Source of the DNA: JAHCIE01 sp034431435
GTDB lineage: Bacteria > Chloroflexota > Anaerolineae > Epilineales > JAHCIE01
DNA: 36,677 bases
Assembly (NCBI GenBank): GCA_034431435.1
Contig: DAOUDG010000051.1
Coordinates: 1 to 36,677 of the forward strand
Reading direction: 5' to 3'
Each line of letters opens with the position of its first letter. The stretch's first letter is position 1. Made by a program: the position numbers and the translations under genes. Of this stretch, positions 15,720 to 24,172 are shown piece by piece. The notes under the pieces are model-generated. The model was not told the DNA's origin and ran no database searches. It saw only the letters and a list, made by a program, of their open reading frames with translations.

Positions 15720-18479
15720 TCAATCTCTGTATTCCTCTTGAAGCGGACGGCCATCGACTGTCTCGAAGCGCCGCATGTGGCGGATGATACCGACGGTGAG
15801 CATGAAGATGAAGGCGAGATCGACCAGGAAGAAGGAGTTGTCCAGCAGGCCGTGAGCCAGGAAGTTGACCATGCTCGCCATCAGGCCCAATGTCAGGATG
15901 CGCAGGTCGCCGCTCAGCGTCCGCCACAGGCGCAGGCCCGCGACCCAGAAGCCGACCTGCCCCAGGGCCAGGGCCAGCACGCCGAAGATACCCAGCCGCG
16001 TCCAGTAGTCGAGGACGATGTTGTGGGGGTGGGATAGGTTGCGGTCGGCCAGGGCGTTGCTGCGGATGTACGTTTCGCGGTACTCGTAGAGGAAGTTGTC
16101 CAGCCCGACGCCCAGCCAGGGATGGTCGCGAATCATGTCCACCGCCGACTGCCATAGCAACCGCCGCCATTCCAGGGTCTGGGCCTCGTCGAGGCGCAGC
16201 AGTCGCCCGACGCGCTCGGTGCGAGCGAAAGGCAGTAAGGCGAGGATGGCGACGGCCACCAGCCCGGCCACGATGCCCAAGGCTCGCCATCCCTGCATCA
16301 GGCCCAGGAACAGCAACGAGGCTGGAACACCCACCAGCCACGCGCCGGTGGAGAAGGTCAGGAACAGGGCGGCGATGATGGGCAGCAAGGCGGCGGCATA
16401 GGCCCAGCGCCGCGCCCGCGACGACCCCCACACGAGCAGAGCCAGGGCGACGGGCACGATACGCCCCAGGACCAGGGCCAGGTTGTTGGGCGAGCCATAC
16501 AGGCCGCGCAGGCGGCGCACGCCCTCGGCAGCGATGCCGCCGGAGCCGCTGTAGGTCAGGAAGGCTGCCAGCGCGGCGGCAACGCCCGCCAGCGCCAGGG
16601 CGTCGGCGAGGCGCAGCAGTTGGGACCGGCTCAGGCGCGCATCGCGCAGGACCAGGTAGAACAGCGCAGGCTCCAGGATGACCAGGCGGAACTCGCGGTT
16701 GGCGACGCCGGGCATGAGCGCGACCAGGGGCGAGATGGCCCCCAGGAACAGCAGGAGTAGCACCGACACGTCCAACAGGTCGAGGGGCAGCTGCGCGCGC
16801 AGCGCAGCGACGACGCGGCGCACCACATCGCGTGACCAGGCCCCAACCCCCCTTGCTCCCCCCATAGACGGGGGAAGGGCAGAGGCTCCCTTCCCGCCTA
16901 CAGGGAGAGGTGGGGAGGGGGCTGCCTCCGCGACACGGCGCACGGCCCACGCGGCGACGGTAAGGAGGGTCAGCGCCTCGACGAGAGAGACGCCCGTGCT
17001 GGCGAGGCGGAAGGTTTGCAGGTAGAAGGGCGCCGCGACCACAATCGCCGCCAGGCCCAGGTCCAGCCGTCGCGCCACGAGGAGCGCCAGTAGCGCCAGG
17101 GGCGCGAGGTTCAGCGGCCACGGCGTGTAGGCAAGGGCCAGCGCGGCGGCGGCCAGGGCGGCGATGTTCCCGGCCTCCCCCAGTCGCGCCGCCTGGCCGT
17201 CCCACCCGCGCCAGGCCGCCGACCACGGCAGGCGAATCGTGTTTGCCAGGGCCAGCGCGCCGCAGATAACGGCCCCGACAGTCAGGGCCAGCCACAGGGC
17301 GACGGTGGCGGGAGGGGGAGCCGGGTTGGCGGGCGGCGCCGGCGAGCGGCCCGCCGCCACGGCCGCCGTCAGTGCGGGGCGGGCCTGTCCGGCGTCAGAC
17401 AGTAGGCTAAAGCCCCACACGGGGTCGTCGGGGGGTGCGGCGGGGCGCAAGGTCATCAACGACATGGCTGTGAGCCACGGCCACTCGGCCTGGGCGCGGT
17501 GGATGGCGTCGCCGGTGCGCTGCGCCTGCAACGTGGCGTCGTCCGTACCCCAGGGCGAGGGCCGACCCTGCCAGTCGGGGGGCAGCGCGTTCCAGCCCCA
17601 CTCGACGGCCCACACCGGCTTGTCGCCGTCGCCGTACTGGCGCATGGTCTCACGCATGGCGACAGCGCGGGAGAAGTTGAGGATGGCGTCGCCGACGCGG
17701 CGGTCCTCGGGGCCGCTCCAGAAGCCGTAGGGCTTGACGGCCAGGGCGTCGAAGTAGGGGCCACCGCCGGCGCGATAGATCCACTCCAGATAGCGGATGT
17801 CGCTCTGGTTGCGGGTGCTGTTCTCGCTGGTGGCGGCCAGCCCGCCACCCAGGACGGTCAGCGCAGGATCGTTTGCCCTGGCGGCCTGGTAGCCTGCCCG
17901 TAGCAGCTCGACGTAGCGGCGCGGCGGGATGTACTCGCCCACGGCCCGCGCCGCCAGGTTGGGGCTATCCCACAACTGCACCGCGGCCAGCCGTCCCCGA
18001 TAGCGGCGGGCCAGCTCGCCCACGAGACGGCCGAAGGTCGCCGCATCGGCGGGCGGGGCCAGGGGTGCGCCCTGCTCGCGGGCGTCCCGCGCCCAGGCCG
18101 GAGCCGCTGTCACAGTCAGCGCGACATCCAGCCCGCGCGCCTGGGCCGCGTCTAGCAGGCGGTCGAGGCTCTCCCAGTGATAGACACCCGGCTGCGGCTC
18201 GACGGTGGCCCACTCGACGCGCTGCCGTAGCCAGGTCAGCCCGGCGGCGCGGGCCGCGTCCAGTTGCCGCGCCAGTTCCGCGTCGTCCACGGTCAGTAGA
18301 TCAACATTCGCGCCCAGGCGCGGCGAGTGGGCGACGGGGGCGATTTCGATGCCGCGCGCGGCGGCCTGGGTGGCGCGGATGCTGCGCGCCAGCATTACAG
18401 CCGCGGCCAGGGCGAGCGCGCCGAAAACGAGGGCGGCGAGGAGATGGCGTAGCCAGGGGTTGGTGGATGATGAGCGCAT
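15720..18479 (-). CDS. Glycoside-hydrolase-like domain fused to O-antigen ligase/polymerase
   Basis: A 919-residue membrane protein. After an N-terminal helix (about 12-32), residues 50-345 resemble a clan-A (beta/alpha)8 glycoside hydrolase: WATVEPQPGVYHWESLDRLL, GLDVALTVTAAPAWA, ILNFSRAVAMRETM. The nucleophile-type Glu293 is in PVWAVEWGW, but the usual acid/base motif W-N-E-P-N reads LWDSPNL, with Ser172 in place of Glu. From about residue 365 to the end it is a polytopic Wzy/WaaL-type module with about ten helices. Its key loop HPWLGVGLDNFLYEYRE is followed by SHPHNIVLDYWTRLGIFG. These proteins join or polymerise lipid-linked glycans outside the membrane. The start ATG 18479 was chosen because the frame upstream runs into the divergent L25 gene. 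A repeat-like insertion sits at residues 520-546. Confidence 0.82.
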   Translation of the reverse strand: MRSSSTNPWLRHLLAALVFGALALAAAVMLARSIRATQAAARGIEIAPVAHSPRLGANVDLLTVDDAELARQLDAARAAGLTWLRQRVEWATVEPQPGVYHWESLDRLLDAAQARGLDVALTVTAAPAWARDAREQGAPLAPPADAATFGRLVGELARRYRGRLAAVQLWDSPNLAARAVGEYIPPRRYVELLRAGYQAARANDPALTVLGGGLAATSENSTRNQSDIRYLEWIYRAGGGPYFDALAVKPYGFWSGPEDRRVGDAILNFSRAVAMRETMRQYGDGDKPVWAVEWGWNALPPDWQGRPSPWGTDDATLQAQRTGDAIHRAQAEWPWLTAMSLMTLRPAAPPDDPVWGFSLLSDAGQARPALTAAVAAGRSPAPPANPAPPPATVALWLALTVGAVICGALALANTIRLPWSAAWRGWDGQAARLGEAGNIAALAAAALALAYTPWPLNLAPLALLALLVARRLDLGLAAIVVAAPFYLQTFRLASTGVSLVEALTLLTVAAWAVRRVAEAAPSPPLPVGGKGASALPPSMGGARGVGAWSRDVVRRVVAALRAQLPLDLLDVSVLLLLFLGAISPLVALMPGVANREFRLVILEPALFYLVLRDARLSRSQLLRLADALALAGVAAALAAFLTYSGSGGIAAEGVRRLRGLYGSPNNLALVLGRIVPVALALLVWGSSRARRWAYAAALLPIIAALFLTFSTGAWLVGVPASLLFLGLMQGWRALGIVAGLVAVAILALLPFARTERVGRLLRLDEAQTLEWRRLLWQSAVDMIRDHPWLGVGLDNFLYEYRETYIRSNALADRNLSHPHNIVLDYWTRLGIFGVLALALGQVGFWVAGLRLWRTLSGDLRILTLGLMASMVNFLAHGLLDNSFFLVDLAFIFMLTVGIIRHMRRFETVDGRPLQEEYRD
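16840..16922 (-). repeat. In-frame repeat-like insertion within the ligase coding region
   Basis: About 80 bases differ sharply in composition from the surrounding coding sequence, with long purine and pyrimidine runs. They contain the inverted repeat GGGAAGGG (16872-16879) and CCCTTCCC (16888-16895). They encode a low-complexity segment (SPPLPVGGKGASALPPSMGG) between two predicted membrane helices. This resembles intergenic palindromic elements that some bacteria carry inside genes at tolerant loops. Confidence 0.55.
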
Positions 18480-18487
18480 GCCCCAGG

Positions 18488-18493
18488 ATGATA
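18488..18493 (-). promoter_or_regulatory. Possible extended -10 box of the ligase fusion gene
   Basis: On the minus strand TGGTATCAT forms an extended -10 with no good -35. It lies only 8 bases before the ATG at 18479, so the transcript would be leaderless or nearly so. Confidence 0.3.
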
Positions 18494-18503
18494 CCACACA
18501 GTC

Positions 18504-18532
18504 TTGCCTTTTCCCCAACCCGGTGATATAAT
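18504..18532 (+). promoter_or_regulatory. Promoter of rplY (L25)
   Basis: TTGCCT (18504-18509) and TATAAT (18527-18532) are 17 bases apart. TG sits one base before the -10, giving an extended -10 as well. The start site would be near 18539, about 28 bases before the ATG. This is one of the strongest promoters in the window, as expected for a ribosomal protein. Confidence 0.8.
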
Positions 18533-18566
18533 ACCCGCTTGCAATTCCACGAGGAGAGATTACACG

Positions 18567-19232
18567 ATGGCAAACGAAATCAACCTGACGGCCGAACGGC
18601 GCGCCGTCACCGGCAAGAAGGTCAGCCAGCTGCGTCGTGACGGCATCGTTCCCGCCGTCGTGTACGGCCACCACGTCGCCTCGACGCCGCTGCAGATCGA
18701 TGCCCGCGCCCTGGACCAGACCATCCTTCGCGCCGGGCAGAACCGCCTGGTGACCCTCAATCTGGGCAGCGGGGAGACAGTCGTCGCTCTGGTGCGCGAG
18801 ATTCAGCGTCAGTCCATGACCCAGAAGATTACCCACGTTGACTTCCAGGCTGTGTCCATGGACGAGCCGATTGTCACGTCCGTGCCCCTGCTCCTCGAGG
18901 GCGTCCCGCCCGCCCTGGAGGCTGGCGGCATGTTGCTGCACGCTCTGGATGCGGTCGAGGTTCGCGCCCTGCCCGCCAACCTCATCCCGTCCATCACGGT
19001 GGACGTGAGCGGCCTGATCGACTACGATGCCGCTGTGTACGTGCGCGACCTGGTGGTGCCTTCGACGGTGGAGATTCTCGCTGGCGGCGACGAACTGATC
19101 GCCAAGGTGACACCGCCGGTGACCGAGGCCGAGGAAGAGGCCGAGGAGGCCGAGGCCGCATCGCCTCAGCCGGAAGTCATCTCGGAGACCGAGGCCCAGC
19201 GCCGCCGTGGCGAGCGCGAGGACGAGGACTAG
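18567..19232 (+). CDS. rplY: Ribosomal protein L25 (CTC/TL5 type)
   Basis: A 221-residue long-form L25, which binds 5S rRNA in the large ribosomal subunit. The N-terminal domain begins NLTAERRAVTGKKVSQLRRD and contains GIVPAVVYG, the family hallmark; KITHVDFQAV joins to the C-terminal CTC/TL5 beta domain (PLLLEGVPPALEAGG, LPANLIPSITVDVSGL). The end is a Glu-rich tail of about 35 residues, usual in the long form. ATG 18567 has GAGGAG about ten bases upstream and a strong promoter. It is a single gene followed by a large hairpin region. Confidence 0.95.
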   Translation: MANEINLTAERRAVTGKKVSQLRRDGIVPAVVYGHHVASTPLQIDARALDQTILRAGQNRLVTLNLGSGETVVALVREIQRQSMTQKITHVDFQAVSMDEPIVTSVPLLLEGVPPALEAGGMLLHALDAVEVRALPANLIPSITVDVSGLIDYDAAVYVRDLVVPSTVEILAGGDELIAKVTPPVTEAEEEAEEAEAASPQPEVISETEAQRRRGEREDED

Positions 19233-19233
19233 C

Positions 19234-19328
19234 GGCTTCTCAGCGCCGGGGTGGGGAAGCCAGCGACAGCGAATCAGGGGCGGGGGACTGGCAGAAGCCG
19301 CGCGGCTTCGCGCTCGTGCCCCCCGCCC
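19234..19328 (+). terminator. Large palindromic region after rplY, probable terminator or repeat
   Basis: GGGCGGGGG (19278-19286) pairs with CCCCCGCCC (19320-19328) around an inner perfect palindrome GAAGCCGC/GCGGCTTC (19294-19309). A second GGCTTC/GAAGCC pair lies at 19234-19261. No clean T-tract follows. It probably ends the rplY transcript or is a REP-like element; both readings are possible. Confidence 0.5.
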
Positions 19329-19352
19329 TTCATCGTGTCTATGGACAACGTG

Positions 19353-19361
19353 TGGTATAAT
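19353..19361 (+). promoter_or_regulatory. Extended -10 promoter of mreB
   Basis: TGGTATAAT is a perfect -10 box with the TG extension, which can work without a good -35 (none is seen). The start site would be near 19368, about 37 bases before the GTG at 19405. It would drive the mre operon. Confidence 0.6.
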
Positions 19362-19404
19362 TGCTCGGCATTCATGGTTCCATCCAAGTGAGGCAGGGTA
19401 TCCT

Positions 19405-20463
19405 GTGGCTAGCTCCTACAACCCCTTTCGCGGCATGATGTCCCGCGATATCGGCATCGACCTCGGCACGGCTAACACCCTCGTGATGGTCCGCGACCAG
19501 GGAATCGTCATCAACGAGCCTTCGGTTGTTGCCATCGACCGCAAGAGTCGCCGCGTGCTCGCCATCGGGGCCGAGGCGAAGGAGATGGTCGGCCGCACGC
19601 CCGCCAACATCGTTGCCATTCGCCCCTTGCGCGACGGTGTCATCTCCGACTTCGACATCACCCAGAAGATGCTCGAATACTTCATCCGTAAGGCCAACGA
19701 CCGCATGCGCCTGGCGGGCAAGCCGCGCGTGGTGGTCGGCATCCCGTCGGGCGTAACCGAGGTCGAGAAGCGCGCCGTGCGCGACGCTTCTATCGCGGCG
19801 GGCGCGCGGGATGCTTACCTGATCGAGGAGCCGATGGCGGCCGCCATCGGCGCGGGCCTGCCAGTCACCGAGTCGATGGGTAGCATGATCGTCGATATTG
19901 GCGGCGGCACCACCGAGGTCGCCGTCATCGCCCTGGGCGGCATCGTCGTCAGCAATTCCATCCGCATCGCGGGCGACGAGATGGACGAGGGCATTATCCA
20001 GTACGCGCGCCAGAAATACAACCTGTTCATCGGCGAGCGCATGGCTGAGACGGTCAAGATGGCGATTGGCTCGGCCTACCCGCTGGACAGGGAAGAGACG
20101 CGCGTGCTGCGCGGCCGCAACCTCATCACCGGCCTGCCACAGCAGGTCGAGGTCAGCTCGGTCGAGATTCGCGAGGCCTTGTCTGGCCCCGTCAACGCTA
20201 TCGTCGAGGTGGTCCGCGACACGCTGGACGACACCCCACCCGAACCGATCGCCGACCTGTTGGAGCACGGCATCGCCCTGGCAGGCGGCGGCGCGCTGCT
20301 GCGCGGCCTGGCCCAACGGCTGGCCGACGAGACGAAGATGCACGTCTACGTTGCCGACGACCCGCTGGCGTGCGTCGCCAAGGGCGCGGGGGCCGTATTG
20401 GAGAACCTCGACGCCTACTCGAAAGTGCTGGCGTCGACACAGCGGGCCAGCATCGGCCGCTAG
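19405..20463 (+). CDS. mreB: Rod-shape protein MreB
   Basis: A 352-residue bacterial actin that forms membrane-bound filaments guiding the elongation machinery. Phosphate-1 motif DIGIDLGTANTLV starts near residue 15. IVDIGGGTTEVAVIALGGIV is the phosphate-2 region and ALAGGGALLRGLAQRL the adenosine motif. The interdomain segments (PSGVTEVEKRAVRDA, AYLIEEPMAAAIGAGLPV) are typical. The GTG start at 19405 gives VASSYNPFRGMMSRDIG; ATG 19435 is an alternative that would remove ten residues. mreC follows after 57 bases, giving the standard mreBCD-mrdA order. Confidence 0.96.
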   Translation: MASSYNPFRGMMSRDIGIDLGTANTLVMVRDQGIVINEPSVVAIDRKSRRVLAIGAEAKEMVGRTPANIVAIRPLRDGVISDFDITQKMLEYFIRKANDRMRLAGKPRVVVGIPSGVTEVEKRAVRDASIAAGARDAYLIEEPMAAAIGAGLPVTESMGSMIVDIGGGTTEVAVIALGGIVVSNSIRIAGDEMDEGIIQYARQKYNLFIGERMAETVKMAIGSAYPLDREETRVLRGRNLITGLPQQVEVSSVEIREALSGPVNAIVEVVRDTLDDTPPEPIADLLEHGIALAGGGALLRGLAQRLADETKMHVYVADDPLACVAKGAGAVLENLDAYSKVLASTQRASIGR

Positions 20464-20480
20464 GCGTCGCGCCCTGCGTG

Positions 20481-20502
20481 GGGTGGATACGGCCATCCGC
20501 CC
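20481..20502 (+). other. Hairpin between mreB and mreC
   Basis: GGGTGGAT-ACGGCC-ATCCGCCC forms an 8-bp stem with one G-T pair and a 6-base loop. No T-tract follows. It may partly stop transcription or protect the mreB message, lowering mreCD relative to mreB. Confidence 0.45.
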
Positions 20503-20520
20503 CGGGTATCGTTGCGAATT

Positions 20521-21390
20521 ATGCTGCGCTTTGTTGAACGCTCCTGGCTGTTCGTCGTGCTCATCGGCCTGGCTCTCGCTGGCTACGGCCTGCATCAGGC
20601 CGGCCGCCTGACGCCGGTGCAGCGCGCCGCTTCCGACGTGTTCGCCGTGGCCCACGGGCCGCTCATGGCGGTGTCCACGCGCGCGACAGGCGTCATCGAC
20701 AGTGTGCGGCGCTTCGAGGCGATGGACCAGGAGAACGCCGACCTGCGCGCCGAGGTGGCGCGCCTGGCGGTGGAGAACCTGCGCCTGACCGAGGCCGCGG
20801 CCGAGAATGTGCGCCTGCGCGAGGCGGTGGGCTTCAAGGAAGCCAACCCGACCCTGAAGATTCTGGGGGCGGAGGTCATCGAGCGCGGCGGGCAGGGGCT
20901 GGTGGCGGGTCGCGTGGTCAGCCGCGATCCCAGCCCCTATCTGTCGCAGCTGACCATCAATGTCGGCCGCCGGGATGGCATCCAGGAAGGGATGCCCGTC
21001 GTGACACCCCAGGGGCTGGTAGGACGTATCTCGCGCGTGGGTGATCGCACGGCGCAAGTCCTGCTGCTCACCGACTCGGCCAGCGCCGTCAATGCCAAGA
21101 CCATGCGGGGGCGGGTCACGGGCGTTGTCGAGGGCGCGGAAGAGGGTCGGCTCGAGCTGCGGTTCGTCGAGCAGGGCGCGGAGCTAAAGGTGGGCGACAT
21201 TGTCCTGACCTCAGGCCTGGGTGGCAGCTTTCCCGCCGGCCAGCCCATCGGCCAGGTGACGGCCGTCCGCCAGAAGGACATCGACCTGTTCCAGGACGCC
21301 GACGTACGACCCATCGTCGATTTCAGCCGTCTCGAGGAGGTGCTGGTTATCACCGGCTTCGAGGCGACGCCAGTTGAGACGGCCAGGTGA
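20521..21390 (+). CDS. mreC: Rod-shape protein MreC
   Basis: A 289-residue membrane-anchored scaffold that links MreB with the outside wall-synthesis enzymes. It has a short cytoplasmic start, one membrane helix (about 9-25) and a long coiled coil (MDQENADLRAEVARLAVENL). The beta-rich MreC domain contains AGRVVSRDPSPYLSQLTINV, GRRDGIQEGMPVVTPQGLVG and VLTSGLGGSFPAGQPIGQV, all family hallmarks. The ATG at 20521 was chosen; a TTG three codons earlier is possible. Its TGA overlaps the GTG of mreD by 4 bases. Confidence 0.93.
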   Translation: MLRFVERSWLFVVLIGLALAGYGLHQAGRLTPVQRAASDVFAVAHGPLMAVSTRATGVIDSVRRFEAMDQENADLRAEVARLAVENLRLTEAAAENVRLREAVGFKEANPTLKILGAEVIERGGQGLVAGRVVSRDPSPYLSQLTINVGRRDGIQEGMPVVTPQGLVGRISRVGDRTAQVLLLTDSASAVNAKTMRGRVTGVVEGAEEGRLELRFVEQGAELKVGDIVLTSGLGGSFPAGQPIGQVTAVRQKDIDLFQDADVRPIVDFSRLEEVLVITGFEATPVETAR

Positions 21391-21914
21391 GCGCGCGCAG
21401 TCGTCAGCGTGGCCTGTTCGCGACGCAGGCCAACGTCTACGTGGCGGCCCTGGTGTTGCTGGCCGCCGTGCTGCTCCATGGGACACTGATCCCGACGTTG
21501 CCGTGGCGGCCGGATGTGATGCTGGTCCTCGTCGTCACGTGGTCGCTGCTGCGTGGCCTGCGCGAGGGGCTGCTGTGGGCGTTTGCGGGCGGCGTCCTGC
21601 TGGATCTGCTGTCCGGCGGCCCCTTCGGAGCGTTCACCATCGCGCTGCTGGCCGCCGCCCTCTTGGCGGGGGCCGTGCACCGCGCGGCGTTCCACGTCGG
21701 CCTGCTCCAGGTCGGTGTGGTAGCTCTGTCTACCTTTATCTATGAGGCGGTTTACCTGACCGCGCTGGCGACCACGGACCACGCAGCGAGTTGGAGTCTC
21801 CTGGCGCGCAATCTCGGCCCGTCCCTCCTCCTCAACATCCTTCTCTTCATCGTGCTGTCGCGCCCGCTGGCGTGGCTCAATCGCAAGACCGCCGCCGAAA
21901 GTTTGGAGTGGTAA
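21387..21914 (+). CDS. mreD: Rod-shape protein MreD
   Basis: A 175-residue polytopic membrane protein with about five helices. WRPDVMLVLVVTWSLLRGLREGLLWAF and GGVLLDLLSGGPFGAFT are the typical MreD segments. It belongs to the elongation complex with MreC and the transpeptidase next to it. The GTG start overlaps the mreC stop (GTGA), indicating translational coupling, and the next gene begins 6 bases after its stop. Confidence 0.9.
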   Translation: MSARSRQRGLFATQANVYVAALVLLAAVLLHGTLIPTLPWRPDVMLVLVVTWSLLRGLREGLLWAFAGGVLLDLLSGGPFGAFTIALLAAALLAGAVHRAAFHVGLLQVGVVALSTFIYEAVYLTALATTDHAASWSLLARNLGPSLLLNILLFIVLSRPLAWLNRKTAAESLEW

Positions 21915-21920
21915 GCGTCC

Positions 21921-24080
21921 TTGTACGACTTTATTCCTGACGACCCCAAGACCCAGCACTGGGGGCAGCGCCCCGCCCCGCCGCCGCCGCCGCCCCCCTC
22001 GTCTCGCATGCGCCTCGCGCTGTTGCAGGTGGCTGTCGTGGCTGTGTTCGCCCTCTTGCTGGCCCAGCTGTGGCGGCTACAGATCGTCGAGTCGGCCACC
22101 TATCGCCAGCAGGCCGACGTGAACCGCCTGCGGCCGCGCACGGTGGACGCTGTGCGCGGTATCTTCTACGACCGCAACGGCGAGATTCTGGTCCGTAACC
22201 AGCCGAGCTTCTCCGTCTACATCACCTACGCCGACCTGCCCGACGATGAGCAGCGGCAGGCCGAGGTGCTGGCGCGGCTGGCCGAGCGCCTCGACCTTGC
22301 CAGTAGCGGTGAGGCGGGCGGCGAGGGGCTGCCGAGCGTGGACGGAATCGCCGCCACCGCCGCCGACGTGTGCAGCATTACTTCGAAGTACGTCCCGCCC
22401 GGCCCGACAGCGCCCCATGGCATCAAGGAATATCTGGCCGAGGCGTGTCGCGCTCCCTACACGCCCATTCGCGTCAAGTCCAACGTGGCCCGTGACCTGG
22501 CCTTTACCATCGAGCAAGATCGCCTGAATCTGCCGGGCGTGACCGTCCAGGTGACGCCCATCCGCCAATATCTGGCCGGCGACTCCGTCGCCCACCTGCT
22601 CGGCTTCATGGGCAATATCCCCGCCGAACAGCGCGACCAGTACGTGCGACCAGGCGCTGACTACGAGCCGAGCGACAAGATCGGTCTGGCGGGGTCAGAG
22701 TACGCCTTCGAGAAGGCGCTGCGCGGGACGAAGGGTCGCAAGATTATCGAGGTCGATGCGGCCGGCCGCGAAGTCAAGACCGTCGGTGAGCCGACCGCAC
22801 CGATAGCGGGCCACAATGTCGTCCTCACTCTGGACCTGGCGATGCAGAAACAGGTCGAGGACATTCTGAAGCAGGGCCTGGCGCGCGCCAGGGCAACGCG
22901 AGGCGTGGCCATCGTGATGAATCCGCAGACAGGCGAGATTCTGTCGATGGTGTCGATTCCAGGCTTCGACAACAACGTGTTCGGCGACGGCATCAACGCC
23001 GAGAACGTCAAGGAGTACGTCAAGCTCAGCGAGAACAGCGACCGGCCACTGATGAACCGCGCCATCGAGGCTATCTACCCCACCGGCTCCGTGTTCAAGA
23101 TCGTCTCTGCGGCGGCCTCGCTCCAGGAAGGCGTCGTCAGCACTGAGACCCAGGTCGAGTGTGACGGCATCCTGTTCCTGCCCAACCGCTTCTTCCCCGA
23201 TGACAAGAGCAAGGCCACCCCCTTCTACTGCTGGAAGAAGCCGGGCCACGGTAAGATCAACGTCATTGACGCGATCGCCCAATCCTGCGATGTCTTCTTC
23301 TATGTGGCGACCGGCGGCTTCGAGCCGACCAAGTTCGCGGGCCTGGGCCTCGACCGCTTCACCAGGTACGCCCGCGCCTTCGGCTTCGGTCAGCCAACGG
23401 CCATTGGCCTGCCCGGCGAGGCGAAGGGCCTGATGGCCCAGGATGGCGACACCTGGGACCGCTTCAAGCGCCTCAATTATGCCGAGAGCTGGTATGTCGG
23501 CGATACCTACAACATGGCCATCGGCCAGGGGTTCTTCAACGCCACGCCCTTGCAAATGCTCAACGCCACGGCCGTCGTCGCTAATGGCGGGACGCTGTAC
23601 CGTCCCCAGATCATGTACCAGGAAGTGACCGCCGACGGCCAGGTGGTGCGCGGCTTCCAGCCAGAGGCGATTCATCAGGTTCCCGTCAGCACAGAGAATC
23701 TGGGCTACGTGCGCGAGGGCATGCGCCGCGCCACCGTGCCGCCCCTGGGAACGGCCTCGGGGGCGGGGCTGCCCGACGAAATCACGATGGGCGCCAAGAC
23801 CGGTACCGCCGAGTTCTGCCTGTGGGACGAGCAGGCGCAGAAGTGCGGTCTCGACAAGGACGGCAATCTGCCCACCCACGCCTGGTTCACCGCCTTCGCG
23901 CCCTTTGAGAATCCCCAGTATGCCCTGCTGGTCATGGTCGACGGCTCCTCTATTCCAGGGCCGCCCACCGTCATCCAGGGTTCGGAGGCTGCCGCCCCCA
24001 TCGCCGCCGACATCCTGCGCGCCATCTTCAAGCTGCCCATCCCGGAGCGCAATGTACCCGCCGCGCGCGGCGGTGACTAG
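21921..24080 (+). CDS. mrdA: Penicillin-binding protein 2 (elongation transpeptidase)
   Basis: A 719-residue class B penicillin-binding protein that cross-links peptidoglycan during elongation. A short cytoplasmic segment with seven consecutive prolines precedes the membrane anchor (about 30-50). The pedestal domain holds RPRTVDAVRGIFYDRNGEIL and VAHLLGFMG. The transpeptidase domain has the SxxK active site (Ser390, Lys393 in PTGSVFKIV), an SCD variant of the SxN motif (AQSCDVFFY) and KTGTAEF at Lys626. The TTG start 6 bases after mreD keeps the whole N-terminal segment; an ATG at 22008 would begin just before the membrane helix. It is the last gene of the mre operon. Confidence 0.93.
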   Translation: MYDFIPDDPKTQHWGQRPAPPPPPPPSSRMRLALLQVAVVAVFALLLAQLWRLQIVESATYRQQADVNRLRPRTVDAVRGIFYDRNGEILVRNQPSFSVYITYADLPDDEQRQAEVLARLAERLDLASSGEAGGEGLPSVDGIAATAADVCSITSKYVPPGPTAPHGIKEYLAEACRAPYTPIRVKSNVARDLAFTIEQDRLNLPGVTVQVTPIRQYLAGDSVAHLLGFMGNIPAEQRDQYVRPGADYEPSDKIGLAGSEYAFEKALRGTKGRKIIEVDAAGREVKTVGEPTAPIAGHNVVLTLDLAMQKQVEDILKQGLARARATRGVAIVMNPQTGEILSMVSIPGFDNNVFGDGINAENVKEYVKLSENSDRPLMNRAIEAIYPTGSVFKIVSAAASLQEGVVSTETQVECDGILFLPNRFFPDDKSKATPFYCWKKPGHGKINVIDAIAQSCDVFFYVATGGFEPTKFAGLGLDRFTRYARAFGFGQPTAIGLPGEAKGLMAQDGDTWDRFKRLNYAESWYVGDTYNMAIGQGFFNATPLQMLNATAVVANGGTLYRPQIMYQEVTADGQVVRGFQPEAIHQVPVSTENLGYVREGMRRATVPPLGTASGAGLPDEITMGAKTGTAEFCLWDEQAQKCGLDKDGNLPTHAWFTAFAPFENPQYALLVMVDGSSIPGPPTVIQGSEAAAPIAADILRAIFKLPIPERNVPAARGGD

Positions 24081-24117
24081 GGGCCGCGCCGCTAGAACTC
24101 AAGATTCGCCGGCGGAG

Positions 24118-24136
24118 CCTGGGCCATCGGCCCAGG
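24118..24136. terminator. Hairpin after mrdA
   Basis: CCTGGGCC-ATC-GGCCCAGG is a perfect 8-bp stem with a 3-base loop, 38 bases after the mrdA stop. No T-tract follows on the plus strand. It may mark the end of the mre operon before the peptidase gene. Confidence 0.45.
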
Positions 24137-24172
24137 ACGACCCATTCCACCCACACACTGATGGAGCGTTCC

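Noticed and set aside
15673..17295. A 540-codon minus-strand frame overlapping the ligase module.
   Set aside because: It is an alternative frame of the same strand with a Pro/Arg/Gly-rich product; the O-antigen ligase frame has clear helices and motifs.
18480..18941. N-terminal extension of the ligase fusion gene.
   Set aside because: The extension is antisense to the L25 gene and crosses two promoters; the hydrophobic N-terminus after ATG 18479 is a natural start.
19372..21057. A 561-codon minus-strand frame.
   Set aside because: It is antisense to mreB and mreC, which are certain genes; its His/Asp/Gln-rich composition is typical of a shadow frame.
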